Made by a program: the position numbers and the translations under genes. Shown here piece after piece: positions 8,759 to 17,390 of a stretch of DNA of 43,167 nt (the first letter of the stretch is position 1; each line of letters begins with the position of its first letter). Below the pieces are notes generated by a model. The model made no database searches. It saw only the letters and a list, made by a program, of their open reading frames with translations, and was not told the DNA's origin. Source of the DNA: Methylophaga sp. (lineage in GTDB: Bacteria; Pseudomonadota; Gammaproteobacteria; Nitrosococcales; Methylophagaceae); the NCBI GenBank assembly GCA_002733715.2, contig NVWQ02000030.1, positions 1-43,167 of the forward strand. The letters are read 5' to 3'.

Positions 8759-8775
8759 TGCAGAGACCGTGCCAG
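8759..8775 (-). promoter_or_regulatory. Sigma-54 promoter of the che operon
   Basis: On the minus strand the sequence reads TGGCACGGTCTCTGCA: GG and GC are separated by exactly 10 bases and the -24 box is a full TGGCAC. This is close to the RpoN consensus TGGCAC-N5-TTGC, with CTGC in place of TTGC. It lies about 65 bases before the 61-residue ORF. It suggests that the chemotaxis genes are switched on by an RpoN enhancer-binding protein such as FleR or FleQ from this same cluster. Confidence 0.75.
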
Positions 8776-8859
8776 TTATAATTGAATAGATTTATCGGTG
8801 ATGCTGTAGGATTAAAGCGGTGTAAATTACAGCTAATAGGAAGGGATTTCGTGATTAAA

Positions 8860-9303
8860 TTATTTAAATTTATGGCGCCATTGAATAGCATTATGCTCAT
8901 CACTAAGGTGTTGTTCTTGCTTTAATTCAACGTGCACTTCTTCAGCATGATAACGATCAACAAGTGATTGCATTGCTTGCTCTTTACTTCGTGTTTGTTG
9001 CCATTGAGCTCGCTGCTGTTCTAATTGCTGATAGTAAATTTTTACTTGTTGTTCTTGCACTTGAATCGTTTGATCAAGTTGGGTAAGGAAGCCCCTTAAC
9101 TCTAATACTTTTTGGGCACTCATTACTACAGTACTGCCTTGCCTAAATCTGGCAAGGTATTCAGTTTTATAATGGTGTAATTCTTCAAGTTGTTGTTTTT
9201 CTTTAAGCCACGCCCCATTAGCTTCACCCATTTTAATTAAAGCGGCATTGGTGGCTTTAGTGGCAATATTTACAACAGGGGCTAATCGTTTTGATCGTTT
9301 CAT
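8860..9303 (-). CDS. fliJ: FliJ, flagellar export chaperone/ATPase stalk protein
   Basis: FliJ inserts into the FliI hexamer and helps escort export substrates. The 147-residue protein is almost wholly helical and coiled coil (charged heptads such as QLEELHHYKTEYLARFRQG and QEQQVKIYYQQLEQQRAQW), with the length and composition of FliJ and the expected place directly after fliI (54 bases). Sequence conservation in this family is low, so position carries much of the weight. fliK, which often follows fliJ, is absent here. The next gene is 168 bases away behind its own promoter. Confidence 0.88.
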   Translation of the reverse strand: MKRSKRLAPVVNIATKATNAALIKMGEANGAWLKEKQQLEELHHYKTEYLARFRQGSTVVMSAQKVLELRGFLTQLDQTIQVQEQQVKIYYQQLEQQRAQWQQTRSKEQAMQSLVDRYHAEEVHVELKQEQHLSDEHNAIQWRHKFK

Positions 9304-9357
9304 GAATTCACTTTATCAATTTTATTACTGAACAACTTTGATGCAATCGTACTATTT

Positions 9358-10788
9358 CTATAAATTATTCTGCATCTGATTAATTGTGACGGGGGCTTGC
9401 ATATTGGTTGTAGCTATTTGAGAAAGAGGTTGTTGCATTGTTTGTTGTAAATTAGTTTCGCTTTGTTGCCAATTAATCGATTCATCCATGTTTTGTTTTA
9501 TTAATGTCTGTAAGCTTGGATAGAGTGCAATCGCTTCATCAATTTTAGGATCGCTTCCCATGGCATAAGCACCCACATTAATGAGATCTTGATTTTGTCG
9601 GTAGGTGGCAAATATTTGTTTAAACATTTGTGAATATTCTAGATGCTGTTTTGACACAATTTGTGGCATAACACGGCTGATAGAAGCTTCGACATCTATT
9701 GCAGGGTATTGCCCCGCTTCAGCTAAACGACGAGATAACACTATATGGCCATCTAAAATAGCGCGGGCAGCATCAGCAACAGGGTCTTGTTGGTCGTCGC
9801 CCTCTGTTAACACGGTATAAATTGCTGTGATCGCACCACCACCTTCAGGACCGTTGCCCGCCCGCTCAACTAATTTGGGTAATAATGAGAATACTGAGGG
9901 CGGATAACCTTTGGTTGCGGGTGGTTCGCCGATCGCTAGTGCTATTTCACGTTGTGCCTGTGCATAGCGAGTCAAAGAATCCATAAGTAATAGCACTTGT
10001 TTGCCTTGATCGCGAAAATATTCTGCAATACTGGTGGCTAACATCGCACCATGCAAACGCATCAAAGGTGAATGATCGGCAGGAGATGCAACCACAACAG
10101 CGCGTTCCATTCCTTCTTGCCCAAGAATATCTTCAATAAATTCTTTTACTTCTCGTCCCCGCTCACCAATCAAACCGACAACAATTACATCTGCTTCGGT
10201 GAAGCGTGTCATCATGCCTAACAAAACACTTTTACCTACACCACTGCCTGCAAATAAGCCCATTCGCTGACCACGGCCAACACTCATCAGGGCATTAATT
10301 GCTTGCACGCCCACATCAAGGTGTTCTCGTACTGGCGAGCGTGTTAAAGGATTAATCGGTTCACCATGTAAAGATACGCTGTCTGTTACTTTTAATGGCC
10401 CCTTACCATCAAGTGGCTTACAGGCACCATCAACAACGCGTCCTAATAAAGCTTCTCCAACAGGTACTTTTGAGTCACTACGGAGTGGGCGAACTCGTGC
10501 ACTTGGCACCAAACCTCGAATATCACCGATGGGCATTAAATAAAGTGTATCACCTGCAAAGCCAACCACTTCAGCTTCGACAGGTTTACCATCTGAACCC
10601 TGTATCTCACATCGACTTCCAATAGGAGCCTGAAAACCTACAGCCTCTAGAGTGAGGCCAACCATTCTAGTCAGTCGGCCCTCAATAGCTAAAACTTCTG
10701 AAGGATCAGCATCCAGTCGTTGTTGATATTCTTTTAAATTAAGGCGTAATTTTTTATTACGGTCGATAGTGTTATCCGCCACTATCAT
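9358..10788 (-). CDS. fliI: FliI, flagellum-specific export ATPase
   Basis: FliI is the F1-beta-like ATPase that energises and unloads flagellar type III export. The 476 residues include Walker [12 protein letters not shown] (177-187), [12 protein letters not shown] and Walker [21 protein letters not shown] Gln/Asn-rich C-terminal tail of about 40 residues (after SLQTLIKQN) extends past the usual end of the family. The gene overlaps fliH by 17 bases. The first ATG abuts a GAGGAG ribosome site with no spacer, so the GTG two codons further (10782) may be the true start. Confidence 0.96.
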   Translation of the reverse strand: MIVADNTIDRNKKLRLNLKEYQQRLDADPSEVLAIEGRLTRMVGLTLEAVGFQAPIGSRCEIQGSDGKPVEAEVVGFAGDTLYLMPIGDIRGLVPSARVRPLRSDSKVPVGEALLGRVVDGACKPLDGKGPLKVTDSVSLHGEPINPLTRSPVREHLDVGVQAINALMSVGRGQRMGLFAGSGVGKSVLLGMMTRFTEADVIVVGLIGERGREVKEFIEDILGQEGMERAVVVASPADHSPLMRLHGAMLATSIAEYFRDQGKQVLLLMDSLTRYAQAQREIALAIGEPPATKGYPPSVFSLLPKLVERAGNGPEGGGAITAIYTVLTEGDDQQDPVADAARAILDGHIVLSRRLAEAGQYPAIDVEASISRVMPQIVSKQHLEYSQMFKQIFATYRQNQDLINVGAYAMGSDPKIDEAIALYPSLQTLIKQNMDESINWQQSETNLQQTMQQPLSQIATTNMQAPVTINQMQNNL

Positions 10789-11452
10789 CTCCTCTTTCTT
10801 CGCCTAACAATTTGTTTATTACACTGCTTAGTCGTGCCTCAACCGTTGCATCAATTGTCGTATCGGCTGTTTCTAATCGTATTCCGCCTCGTGTAATAAG
10901 GGGATCTTCAACCCATTGCCATCGACTGTCATCATGATCAATCGATAAACCTGTTTTAACCAATTCAATATCTTGTGGGTTGAGAAAAACTTTTAATTTG
11001 CGATCATTCACCGGCAACACTGACAATGCTGCCCGCATGGCACCAATAACATGGTCGGGTTGTGTTTTTAGTTCACGTCGGACCAGTTGCCTTGTCATTG
11101 TCATTACAAGGCTTATCAAGTCATTTTCAACTTGCTGGTCTAGATCTTGGATGGGCTCATCAACAGCATTGATTAAATCTGTCAGAGATGAAACTTGTTG
11201 GGAAATTTGTTGCTGCCCAGCTTCAAACCCTGCTTTTTCACCTTTTTCAAAGCCTGCTTTGTAGCCTTCTAATTCAGCTTGCTTTTGCAAAGCTTCCATT
11301 CCTTCAAGCGTAAGAAGAGAAGGATCATCAACATCATTAACAGAAATCATTGTAGGCGCTTGCCAACGTTGATAGACGGATTCTAACTCTTCTGATGAAA
11401 CAGTATCAGCCTGCTGGGTAATCAATTCATCCTTAGAGGAAGTCGTCTCCAC
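10772..11452 (-). CDS. fliH: FliH, negative regulator of FliI / stator of the export ATPase
   Basis: FliH dimers hold FliI at the export gate. The 226-residue protein has an acidic N-terminus, a helical stretch with glycine-spaced repeats ([19 protein letters not shown]) typical of FliH, and a conserved C-terminal domain ([13 protein letters not shown]). It starts with GTG behind GGAGG and overlaps fliG by 20 bases and fliI by 17, a tight translational chain. Confidence 0.94.
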   Translation of the reverse strand: METTSSKDELITQQADTVSSEELESVYQRWQAPTMISVNDVDDPSLLTLEGMEALQKQAELEGYKAGFEKGEKAGFEAGQQQISQQVSSLTDLINAVDEPIQDLDQQVENDLISLVMTMTRQLVRRELKTQPDHVIGAMRAALSVLPVNDRKLKVFLNPQDIELVKTGLSIDHDDSRWQWVEDPLITRGGIRLETADTTIDATVEARLSSVINKLLGEERGDDSGG

Positions 11453-12443
11453 CGCTGCCTCCTAACATTATCTCACCTTTATCTGATAAGACACGCGTTG
11501 CTGTTAGAATTGTTTTCTGAGCCGATTCAACATCACTCACACGTACAGGAGGCATGGCTTCTAAATCATCACGCAACATTTCAGCCGCACGCTGTGACAT
11601 ATTCGATAAGAATTTCTCTCTTAATCCTTCATCTGCACCTTTCAACGCTAATTGTAATTGGTCTGTTTGTATTTCACGCATCAAGGTCTGTATACCACGA
11701 TCATCAAGGTCAATTAAATTATCAAATACGAACATAAGATCTTCGATATTTTGACCTAAATCAGGTTCAGTTTCTTTGATTTGCTCCATAATGGTTGCCT
11801 CGACAGTACCTTCAATAAAGTTAAGGATATCTGCAGCCGTTTTTACACCGCCGACCGTTGCCGTTTGACTGCCTGCATTGCCACTAAATTGTTTTTCTAG
11901 GATCTCATTTAACTCACTCAATGCTGCCGGCTGTACGCCATCTAACGTTGCAATTCGTAATAGCACATTTGCCTGATCACGTTCAGGAAACATAGCCAAT
12001 ACTGAAGCAGCTTGGTCAGGATCTAAAAAAGAACATACTATCGCTATAATTTGTGGATGTTCTAACCGTATTACTTCATATATACCCCGAGCATCCATCC
12101 ATTTAAGCTGTTCTAAGCCCGAGGTATTACCGCCTGACAAAATCCGGTCAAGTAAATTACCTGCTTTATCTTCGCCTAATGCGCCCACCAACATGTTTCG
12201 TACATAATCATGTGAGCCAATGCCTAATCCTGTTTCTTGTTCAACCGTTTCTACAAACGTATCAATCACACCTTGCACTTCTTCGCGAGTCACATTAGTC
12301 AATGTCGCCATTGCCTGACCCACTTGTTGAACCTCTTTTGGGCTCATATGTTTGAGTACTTCTGCAGCCTCTTCTTCACCCAAAGAGCGTAGAAAAACAG
12401 CTGATCGCTCTAGCCCTGTTAATTTTCTAGCTTCCTCTGCCAT
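11433..12443 (-). CDS. fliG: FliG, flagellar motor switch protein
   Basis: FliG forms the torque ring, binding FliF at its N-terminus, FliM in the middle and the stator at its C-terminus. The 336 residues match the family length. The middle-domain EHPQ motif is present (128-131), followed by MFPERDQANVLLRIA and the charged C-terminal torque helix region (MRDDLEAMPPVRVSDVE-like). The start overlaps the fliF stop (TAATG). Confidence 0.97.
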   Translation of the reverse strand: MAEEARKLTGLERSAVFLRSLGEEEAAEVLKHMSPKEVQQVGQAMATLTNVTREEVQGVIDTFVETVEQETGLGIGSHDYVRNMLVGALGEDKAGNLLDRILSGGNTSGLEQLKWMDARGIYEVIRLEHPQIIAIVCSFLDPDQAASVLAMFPERDQANVLLRIATLDGVQPAALSELNEILEKQFSGNAGSQTATVGGVKTAADILNFIEGTVEATIMEQIKETEPDLGQNIEDLMFVFDNLIDLDDRGIQTLMREIQTDQLQLALKGADEGLREKFLSNMSQRAAEMLRDDLEAMPPVRVSDVESAQKTILTATRVLSDKGEIMLGGSGGDDFL

Positions 12444-14107
12444 TATGCTGCTGTCCAGTTTTTAACAACTTGGGCCACCAGTGCCGGATCTTGTTGCACT
12501 AAACTACGCACATTTGTTAATTGTGCTTCCATTTCTTCCGAGCCCGTCGTTATTTTGGCAATATCATCATTTGTTGCCGCCGCCGCCATTTGTCCCTGAC
12601 TAGCTTGCATCTCACTTTGATCTACCTCCGGCACTGTATTTAAATCTCTAAACGCAGGTTTTATTACTTTAAATATTAAGAATAATACTAATAATGCACC
12701 TAATACTTGTTTGGCAATATCCCACACCCATGGTTGTTGCCATATTGCTATCTCAGGTAGCGGTTCAACAACTTCTGGTGCAAGAAATGGCGCATTTACA
12801 ATATTTAAGCTATCGCCACGTGCTTTATTAAAACCAATAGCATCCATTACTAGTGCATTAATTCGTGTCATTTCAGCTTCTGATAATGCAATTTTCGTTA
12901 CATTGCCTTCATCATCAACACTGCGTTTTTCGTCTACCAACACTGCTACACTTAATCGTCTAATGGCACCCGGTGATAAGCGGGTGTGACTAATGGTTCT
13001 ATCTAATTCAAAATTACGTGTACTACTTTTACTTGAGCTACCTGGCTTCGTTTGTACAACTTTTCCTTCTTCACCTGTCACTGCTTCTGGAACCACTTCT
13101 GGAGCAACACCTCCTCCTGGAGGTTGATTACTAAGCGCCCCCGGCACACCCAATGCGGCGGCCACACCTACTCGTGTATCTTCTTGAGTTTGTTCACTAC
13201 GTATTGCTGCAAGATCAGGGTTATAGCTCTCCTGTGTCTGTTCGGTAATCGTAAAATCAACATCTGCTACAACTTGAGCACGCACACCTTCCATTCCCAC
13301 TATAGGTGATAGAATATCTTCTATTCGACCAATATATATTTGTTCCAGCTTTTGAGTATATTGCAATTGATTGTCACTCATTTCAATGCCTTGGCTACGA
13401 TCATTTTTAGTCCATAATCGTCCTTTCTGATCGACCACCGTTACATCATTACTTGCCATATTGGCTATGCTAGAAGCGACCATATGTGTAATCGCAGCAA
13501 CTTGGCCTCGCTCTAATGAGCGTCCTGCATATAGCTTAATAACTACAGATGCCGTAGGCGGTTTACGCTCACGAACAAACACCGATTGTTTGGGTGTTGC
13601 TAAATGAACTCTTGCACTGTGTACATTTTGTATCTGTGAAATAGAGCGTGACAACTCTTCTTCCAAAGCACGTTGATACCGTGCTCTTTCCACAAATTGG
13701 CTGGTGCCAAAACCTTGCTCCTCATTAAGCATTTCCATGCCTTGAGATGAGCTTCGAGGTAATCCTTCTGCCGCCATTTTCATCTGTAAATTCTGCATTT
13801 CAGAGCTAGGAACCAGTACCGCTCCCGTATTCGGATCTAATTTATAAGCAATATTTGTTTGCTGTAAAATAGCGACAACTTCAGAAGATTCTTTCGGCTG
13901 CATACCTGAAAATAACACCTGATAGCTAGGTGTTTGTGACCACATAAAAACATACCCACCTAGAGCAATACTTGCGGCTATTGCCAATAAAAAACCAATT
14001 TGTTTCATTACTGGTTGCCTTGAAGCATTCGCAGACATAGCACCAAGAGGAGTGGTCGGCATTGGCATTGCTGCTGCAGGATTAGTTGCTACAGGTAGGT
14101 TTTCCAT
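12443..14107 (-). CDS. fliF: FliF, flagellar MS-ring protein
   Basis: FliF builds the MS ring in the inner membrane, the base for switch and export gate. The 554-residue protein has one transmembrane helix near residues 38-56 (FLLAIAASIALGGYVFMW), ring-building motifs (YQVLFSGM, GFGTSQFVER, RVHLATPKQSVF), a periplasmic region with a Gly/Pro/Val-rich insertion, a second membrane helix near 466-482 and a C-terminal FliG-binding tail. It is the second gene of fliEFGHIJ. Confidence 0.97.
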   Translation of the reverse strand: MENLPVATNPAAAMPMPTTPLGAMSANASRQPVMKQIGFLLAIAASIALGGYVFMWSQTPSYQVLFSGMQPKESSEVVAILQQTNIAYKLDPNTGAVLVPSSEMQNLQMKMAAEGLPRSSSQGMEMLNEEQGFGTSQFVERARYQRALEEELSRSISQIQNVHSARVHLATPKQSVFVRERKPPTASVVIKLYAGRSLERGQVAAITHMVASSIANMASNDVTVVDQKGRLWTKNDRSQGIEMSDNQLQYTQKLEQIYIGRIEDILSPIVGMEGVRAQVVADVDFTITEQTQESYNPDLAAIRSEQTQEDTRVGVAAALGVPGALSNQPPGGGVAPEVVPEAVTGEEGKVVQTKPGSSSKSSTRNFELDRTISHTRLSPGAIRRLSVAVLVDEKRSVDDEGNVTKIALSEAEMTRINALVMDAIGFNKARGDSLNIVNAPFLAPEVVEPLPEIAIWQQPWVWDIAKQVLGALLVLFLIFKVIKPAFRDLNTVPEVDQSEMQASQGQMAAAATNDDIAKITTGSEEMEAQLTNVRSLVQQDPALVAQVVKNWTAA

Positions 14108-14159
14108 AATTCTTTCTTCTTAATAGTCGAGCATTAATTTATTTTTAATGTGTTTGTAT

Positions 14160-14495
14160 TTAAACCGACATTCTCATTACTTCTTCGTAGGCCTGCACTA
14201 ATTTGTTTCTAACTTGCAATGTCGCTTGAAAGGCAACCGATGCTTTTTGTGATGCAATCATGGCGTCAGCCAAGCTTACATTAGGATCACCCATTTCAAA
14301 TGCAGTTTTTAACTTACCTGCAGCTTGCTGTGTTTCATTTACCTTATTCACTGCTGACTTCATCATGCTTGAGAAATCAACATCACTGGCACCACCATTT
14401 TGAGCTTGAGCCAGTGGATTAGTTTGTTGTGTTGCTTGTGCTTGAGCTGCACGCATTTGCGTTAATAACTGATTGGGATCGATTGCATTAATCAT
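14160..14495 (-). CDS. fliE: FliE, MS ring-rod junction protein
   Basis: FliE links the MS ring to the rod. The 111 residues fit the family, with the conserved C-terminal block (ADAMIASQKASVAFQATLQVRNKLVQAYEEVM in parts) and a Gln/Ala-rich N-terminus. An ATG with GGAGAG upstream starts the gene. It opens the fliEFGHIJ run. I found no sigma-54-like or sigma-28-like site in the gap before it, which is almost filled by a repeat element (14524-14684), so it may depend on readthrough from fleSR. Confidence 0.94.
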   Translation of the reverse strand: MINAIDPNQLLTQMRAAQAQATQQTNPLAQAQNGGASDVDFSSMMKSAVNKVNETQQAAGKLKTAFEMGDPNVSLADAMIASQKASVAFQATLQVRNKLVQAYEEVMRMSV

Positions 14496-14523
14496 CGTTA
14501 CTCTCCATTTATTTTAGTGTTAT

Positions 14524-14684
14524 ATACCCATGTCCTTTTAAAGTGCTGCTTTATAATGCTCATAGTGGGTGGGATAGCAAGGCATAGTATTGATGTAATA
14601 GTTATTCTATTGCTCAATGCTATAACGTAGCTAGCGTGTTCAATATGTGTATTATAAAATTGCATTTTGAATGGTCATGGGTAT
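14524..14684. repeat. MITE-like inverted-repeat element, copy 2
   Basis: About 161 bp bounded by perfect ATACCCATG (14524-14532) and CATGGGTAT (14676-14684). The right arm, reverse-complemented, reads ATACCCATGACCATTCAA, a close match to the left arm of copy 1. It fills most of the fleR-fliE gap and ends one base before the fleR stop codon. The interior is diverged from the other copies. Confidence 0.6.
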
Positions 14685-14685
14685 C

Positions 14686-16044
14686 CTATGCAGACTTCTT
14701 GCCAATCTTCTCTGGAATTTCAATTCCTTCTTCTCTAAAGCGAGATAATTTATATCGTAGTGTGCGCTCACTAATCCCTAACTCTTTTGCTGTAGCTATT
14801 CTACTGCAATTATTGTTAGCTAAAGCATCTAAAATATGACGTTGCTCGTGGCTACGTAAATCGTCACTCAAATTATTATCAATCCGCTGTTCGTCATTAT
14901 TTTGGCTTGAAGAGATGCCTGTCATTGATTCAAAAACCAAGTCTTTTTCTGTTATTGTCGAGCCTGATTGCAAAATAAGTGCACGCTGTAAAACATTATC
15001 TAATTCACGAACATTACCTCGCCACTGATGTGCTAGTAACGCTTGCTGCCCAAGTGGATTGATTTCTGGTGCTATTCGACCTGCTGACAAGCAGTGTTTA
15101 TCAAGCAACCGCTCTGCCAAGGGCATAATATCTTCTGTGCGTTCACGCAGTGGTTGTAAATGCAGAGGAAAAACATTTAAACGATAAAATAAATCTTCAC
15201 GGAAACGCCCCGCAATGACTTCTTCTCGCAACGTTCTATTGGTTGTTGCTAATACGCGCACATCAAGCGAAATTAATTTGCGTCCGCCAATACGTTCTAC
15301 TTCTCTTTCTTGTAATACTCGTAATAATTTTGCTTGTAAGCTCAGATCAATTTCTGAAATTTCATCTAATAGTAATGTGCCTTGATGAGCCTGTTCAAAT
15401 TTACCTGCATAGGCCTGACTTGCCCCTGTAAAAGCACCTTTTTCATAACCAAATAAAGTGGCTTCCAACATATTCTCTGGAATCGCAGCACAGTTAATAG
15501 CAACAAAAGGACCTTCATTTCGGATTGAGTTTTGGTGCAAGAAGCGAGCAAGAACTTCTTTACCTGTACCACTTTCGCCACTAATTAATACTGTTGCATC
15601 TGCATCCGCAACACGACGTGAAAGGGTAAGCAAATCGCGTGAGCTTTTAGCAACCGCAATCATGCCACTTTGGTCTGTCGTTGTTTTAATATAGCGTTGA
15701 ACACGTTCTAATAAATCATCGGCTTCAAAAGGTTTGATCAAATAATCACTCGCACCTTCATGCATAGCCTCAACCGCACCTTGAACAGTGCCATATGCCG
15801 TCATCAGTAAAACGGGTAATTCAGGCATCATTGCCTTCACCTTTTTCAACAAGGTATGACCATTCATTGGTCTCATTTGCAGATCGCTCAACAACAAGCC
15901 AAATTGCTCATTTGCTAATTTATCTAGTGCACTCTGACCTTGATCTGTTGATGAAACATCATAGCCCGCTAATTCCAACGTATCACAAAGAGCGCCACGA
16001 AGATTATCATCATCTTCTACCACTAAAATCGTTGATTTACTCAT
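14686..16044 (-). CDS. fleR: FleR/FlrC-type sigma-54 response regulator
   Basis: FleR activates RpoN-dependent mid-level flagellar promoters when phosphorylated by FleS. The 452 residues comprise a receiver with Asp54 as phospho-acceptor and Lys104, an AAA+ domain with GESGTGKE (156-163), the sigma-54-contacting GAFTGA (203-208), Walker B LLLDEISEI, and a Fis-type helix-turn-helix at the C-terminus (IATAKELGISERTLRYKLSR). It lies 24 bases downstream of fleS. Likely targets in this window are the sigma-54 sites before flgB, flagellin 2 and the che operon. Confidence 0.93.
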   Translation of the reverse strand: MSKSTILVVEDDDNLRGALCDTLELAGYDVSSTDQGQSALDKLANEQFGLLLSDLQMRPMNGHTLLKKVKAMMPELPVLLMTAYGTVQGAVEAMHEGASDYLIKPFEADDLLERVQRYIKTTTDQSGMIAVAKSSRDLLTLSRRVADADATVLISGESGTGKEVLARFLHQNSIRNEGPFVAINCAAIPENMLEATLFGYEKGAFTGASQAYAGKFEQAHQGTLLLDEISEIDLSLQAKLLRVLQEREVERIGGRKLISLDVRVLATTNRTLREEVIAGRFREDLFYRLNVFPLHLQPLRERTEDIMPLAERLLDKHCLSAGRIAPEINPLGQQALLAHQWRGNVRELDNVLQRALILQSGSTITEKDLVFESMTGISSSQNNDEQRIDNNLSDDLRSHEQRHILDALANNNCSRIATAKELGISERTLRYKLSRFREEGIEIPEKIGKKSA

Positions 16045-16068
16045 TGTTATTATTCCTTGCTTTCAGTG

Positions 16069-17250
16069 CTATTTATTAGTTGCTTGATACATAGGCAGAC
16101 GAATACAAAATGTACTGCCTTCACCTTCATCACTTTCAAACCACAACTCGCCTTTATGAGCTTTAACTATTGACTGTACAACAGCTAAACCTAAACCTGT
16201 TCCAGATGATCGTGTAGTAAAAAATGGGGTGAGAATTTTATCGCTATCTTCCTCGGCAATACCTGCACCATTATCTTCAACACTAATTTCGATACATTCA
16301 ACATCATCATTATCTTGGATTTGGTCAATAAAGATCGTGATTTCACCTTCACCATCACATGCCAGACTTGCATTATTAACAAGGTTATTTATTGCACTAG
16401 TCAATGCATCCTTACAGCCATACACGTAAGCATCTTCAAGCGTATTTTGGATTTCAAAATGGAGTTTTTCATTCTCCGGCTGTGAAACAAATTGACGTTC
16501 CACATTCTCGATTAACTCATTGATTGATATGGGTGATGTTGCCGTCATATCTCCACGAGAAAAGGCCAACATATCTTTAACCAACTGTTCCATATGACTG
16601 ATACTATCGTGTAAACGTCGAGCAAAACGCTGCCTTAGCTTTGCATCGGTATCTTCTTTTAATAATGGCGCTAAGAATAATAATGCCGAAGAGAGAGGGG
16701 TGCGAATTTGATGAGCAAGTCGTGCAGCCATTTCACCCATTGCAGATAATCGCTGTAAATGTGAAATTTTCTGATGTAGATCATGTGTTTCTGTTACATC
16801 TTGTAACAATACAATTTGACCTGGTTCACCATCAAGAGGGTTAGTTGAAATATGAAGTAATCGGCCATCTTTTAATGAAATATCATGGCCATCATCTACT
16901 TGTGGATCAAATGCACGTTTGATTATTTGTGACCATCTTTGCCCTTCGAGTGGCTCGCCCAATAAATCTATTGCCGCAATATTGCTTTGTTGGATAAGAC
17001 CTTCACCATCAAGAACAATAACACCACCAGGAAGGACTTCTAGTAACCGTGTTAACCGCCCAGCTAAACGAGATGCATGTTCAAATTGCTGGTTTTGTTT
17101 ATGTCGGTTGAGCATCAATTCAGTGGTCAATACGTTGTGGCTACTATTGACCGACCAGTCGTGCTCAGAATTCTCTTCACTGAGGTCTGAAAAGGCATGA
17201 ACCATATTGCTTTCTAATTTAAGTTCATCACCTAGTGATTTTACATTCAT
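16069..17250 (-). CDS. fleS: FleS/FlrB-type sensor histidine kinase
   Basis: A soluble kinase that phosphorylates FleR. The 393 residues hold a PAS-like domain (about 65-155), the H-box ARLAHQIRTPLSS with His180, an N-box NNLVNNASLA, and G boxes VEDNGAGIAEED and GTGLGLAVVQSI. No membrane helix is seen, as in Pseudomonas FleS and Vibrio FlrB. The ATG has GGAG upstream and a sigma-54-like promoter about 36 bases before it, matching the known FleQ-to-fleSR step. Confidence 0.93.
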   Translation of the reverse strand: MNVKSLGDELKLESNMVHAFSDLSEENSEHDWSVNSSHNVLTTELMLNRHKQNQQFEHASRLAGRLTRLLEVLPGGVIVLDGEGLIQQSNIAAIDLLGEPLEGQRWSQIIKRAFDPQVDDGHDISLKDGRLLHISTNPLDGEPGQIVLLQDVTETHDLHQKISHLQRLSAMGEMAARLAHQIRTPLSSALLFLAPLLKEDTDAKLRQRFARRLHDSISHMEQLVKDMLAFSRGDMTATSPISINELIENVERQFVSQPENEKLHFEIQNTLEDAYVYGCKDALTSAINNLVNNASLACDGEGEITIFIDQIQDNDDVECIEISVEDNGAGIAEEDSDKILTPFFTTRSSGTGLGLAVVQSIVKAHKGELWFESDEGEGSTFCIRLPMYQATNK

Positions 17251-17285
17251 TATTCTGCTCCAATATAACGCTTTAATCGTTAGAA

Positions 17286-17302
17286 AGCAAAATCCATGCC
17301 TG
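17286..17302 (-). promoter_or_regulatory. Sigma-54-like promoter of fleSR
   Basis: On the minus strand the sequence reads AGGCATGGATTTTGCT. GG and GC are 10 bases apart and the -12 element TTGC is intact; the -24 box is AGGCAT against TGGCAC. The spacing to the fleS ATG (17250) leaves a short leader. FleQ, encoded just upstream, is the expected activator. Confidence 0.65.
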
Positions 17303-17390
17303 TAGATATTATATGCTATATATCAATATGTTACGGGTTTTTTAAGTTTAATGTCAAAGTGGTGGCGTTAACTAACAAACGGTTTACTAT

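Noticed and set aside
8792-8799. Minus-strand ACCGATAA upstream of the che operon resembling a sigma-28 -10 box
   Set aside because: The sequence 11 bases upstream does not resemble TAAAGTTT, whereas a much better sigma-54 site lies nearby.
8721-8903. A 60-residue minus-strand ORF between fliJ and the small che-operon ORF
   Set aside because: It overlaps the fliJ end, spans the sigma-54 promoter at 8759-8775, has no ribosome site and its composition looks like translated AT-rich spacer.
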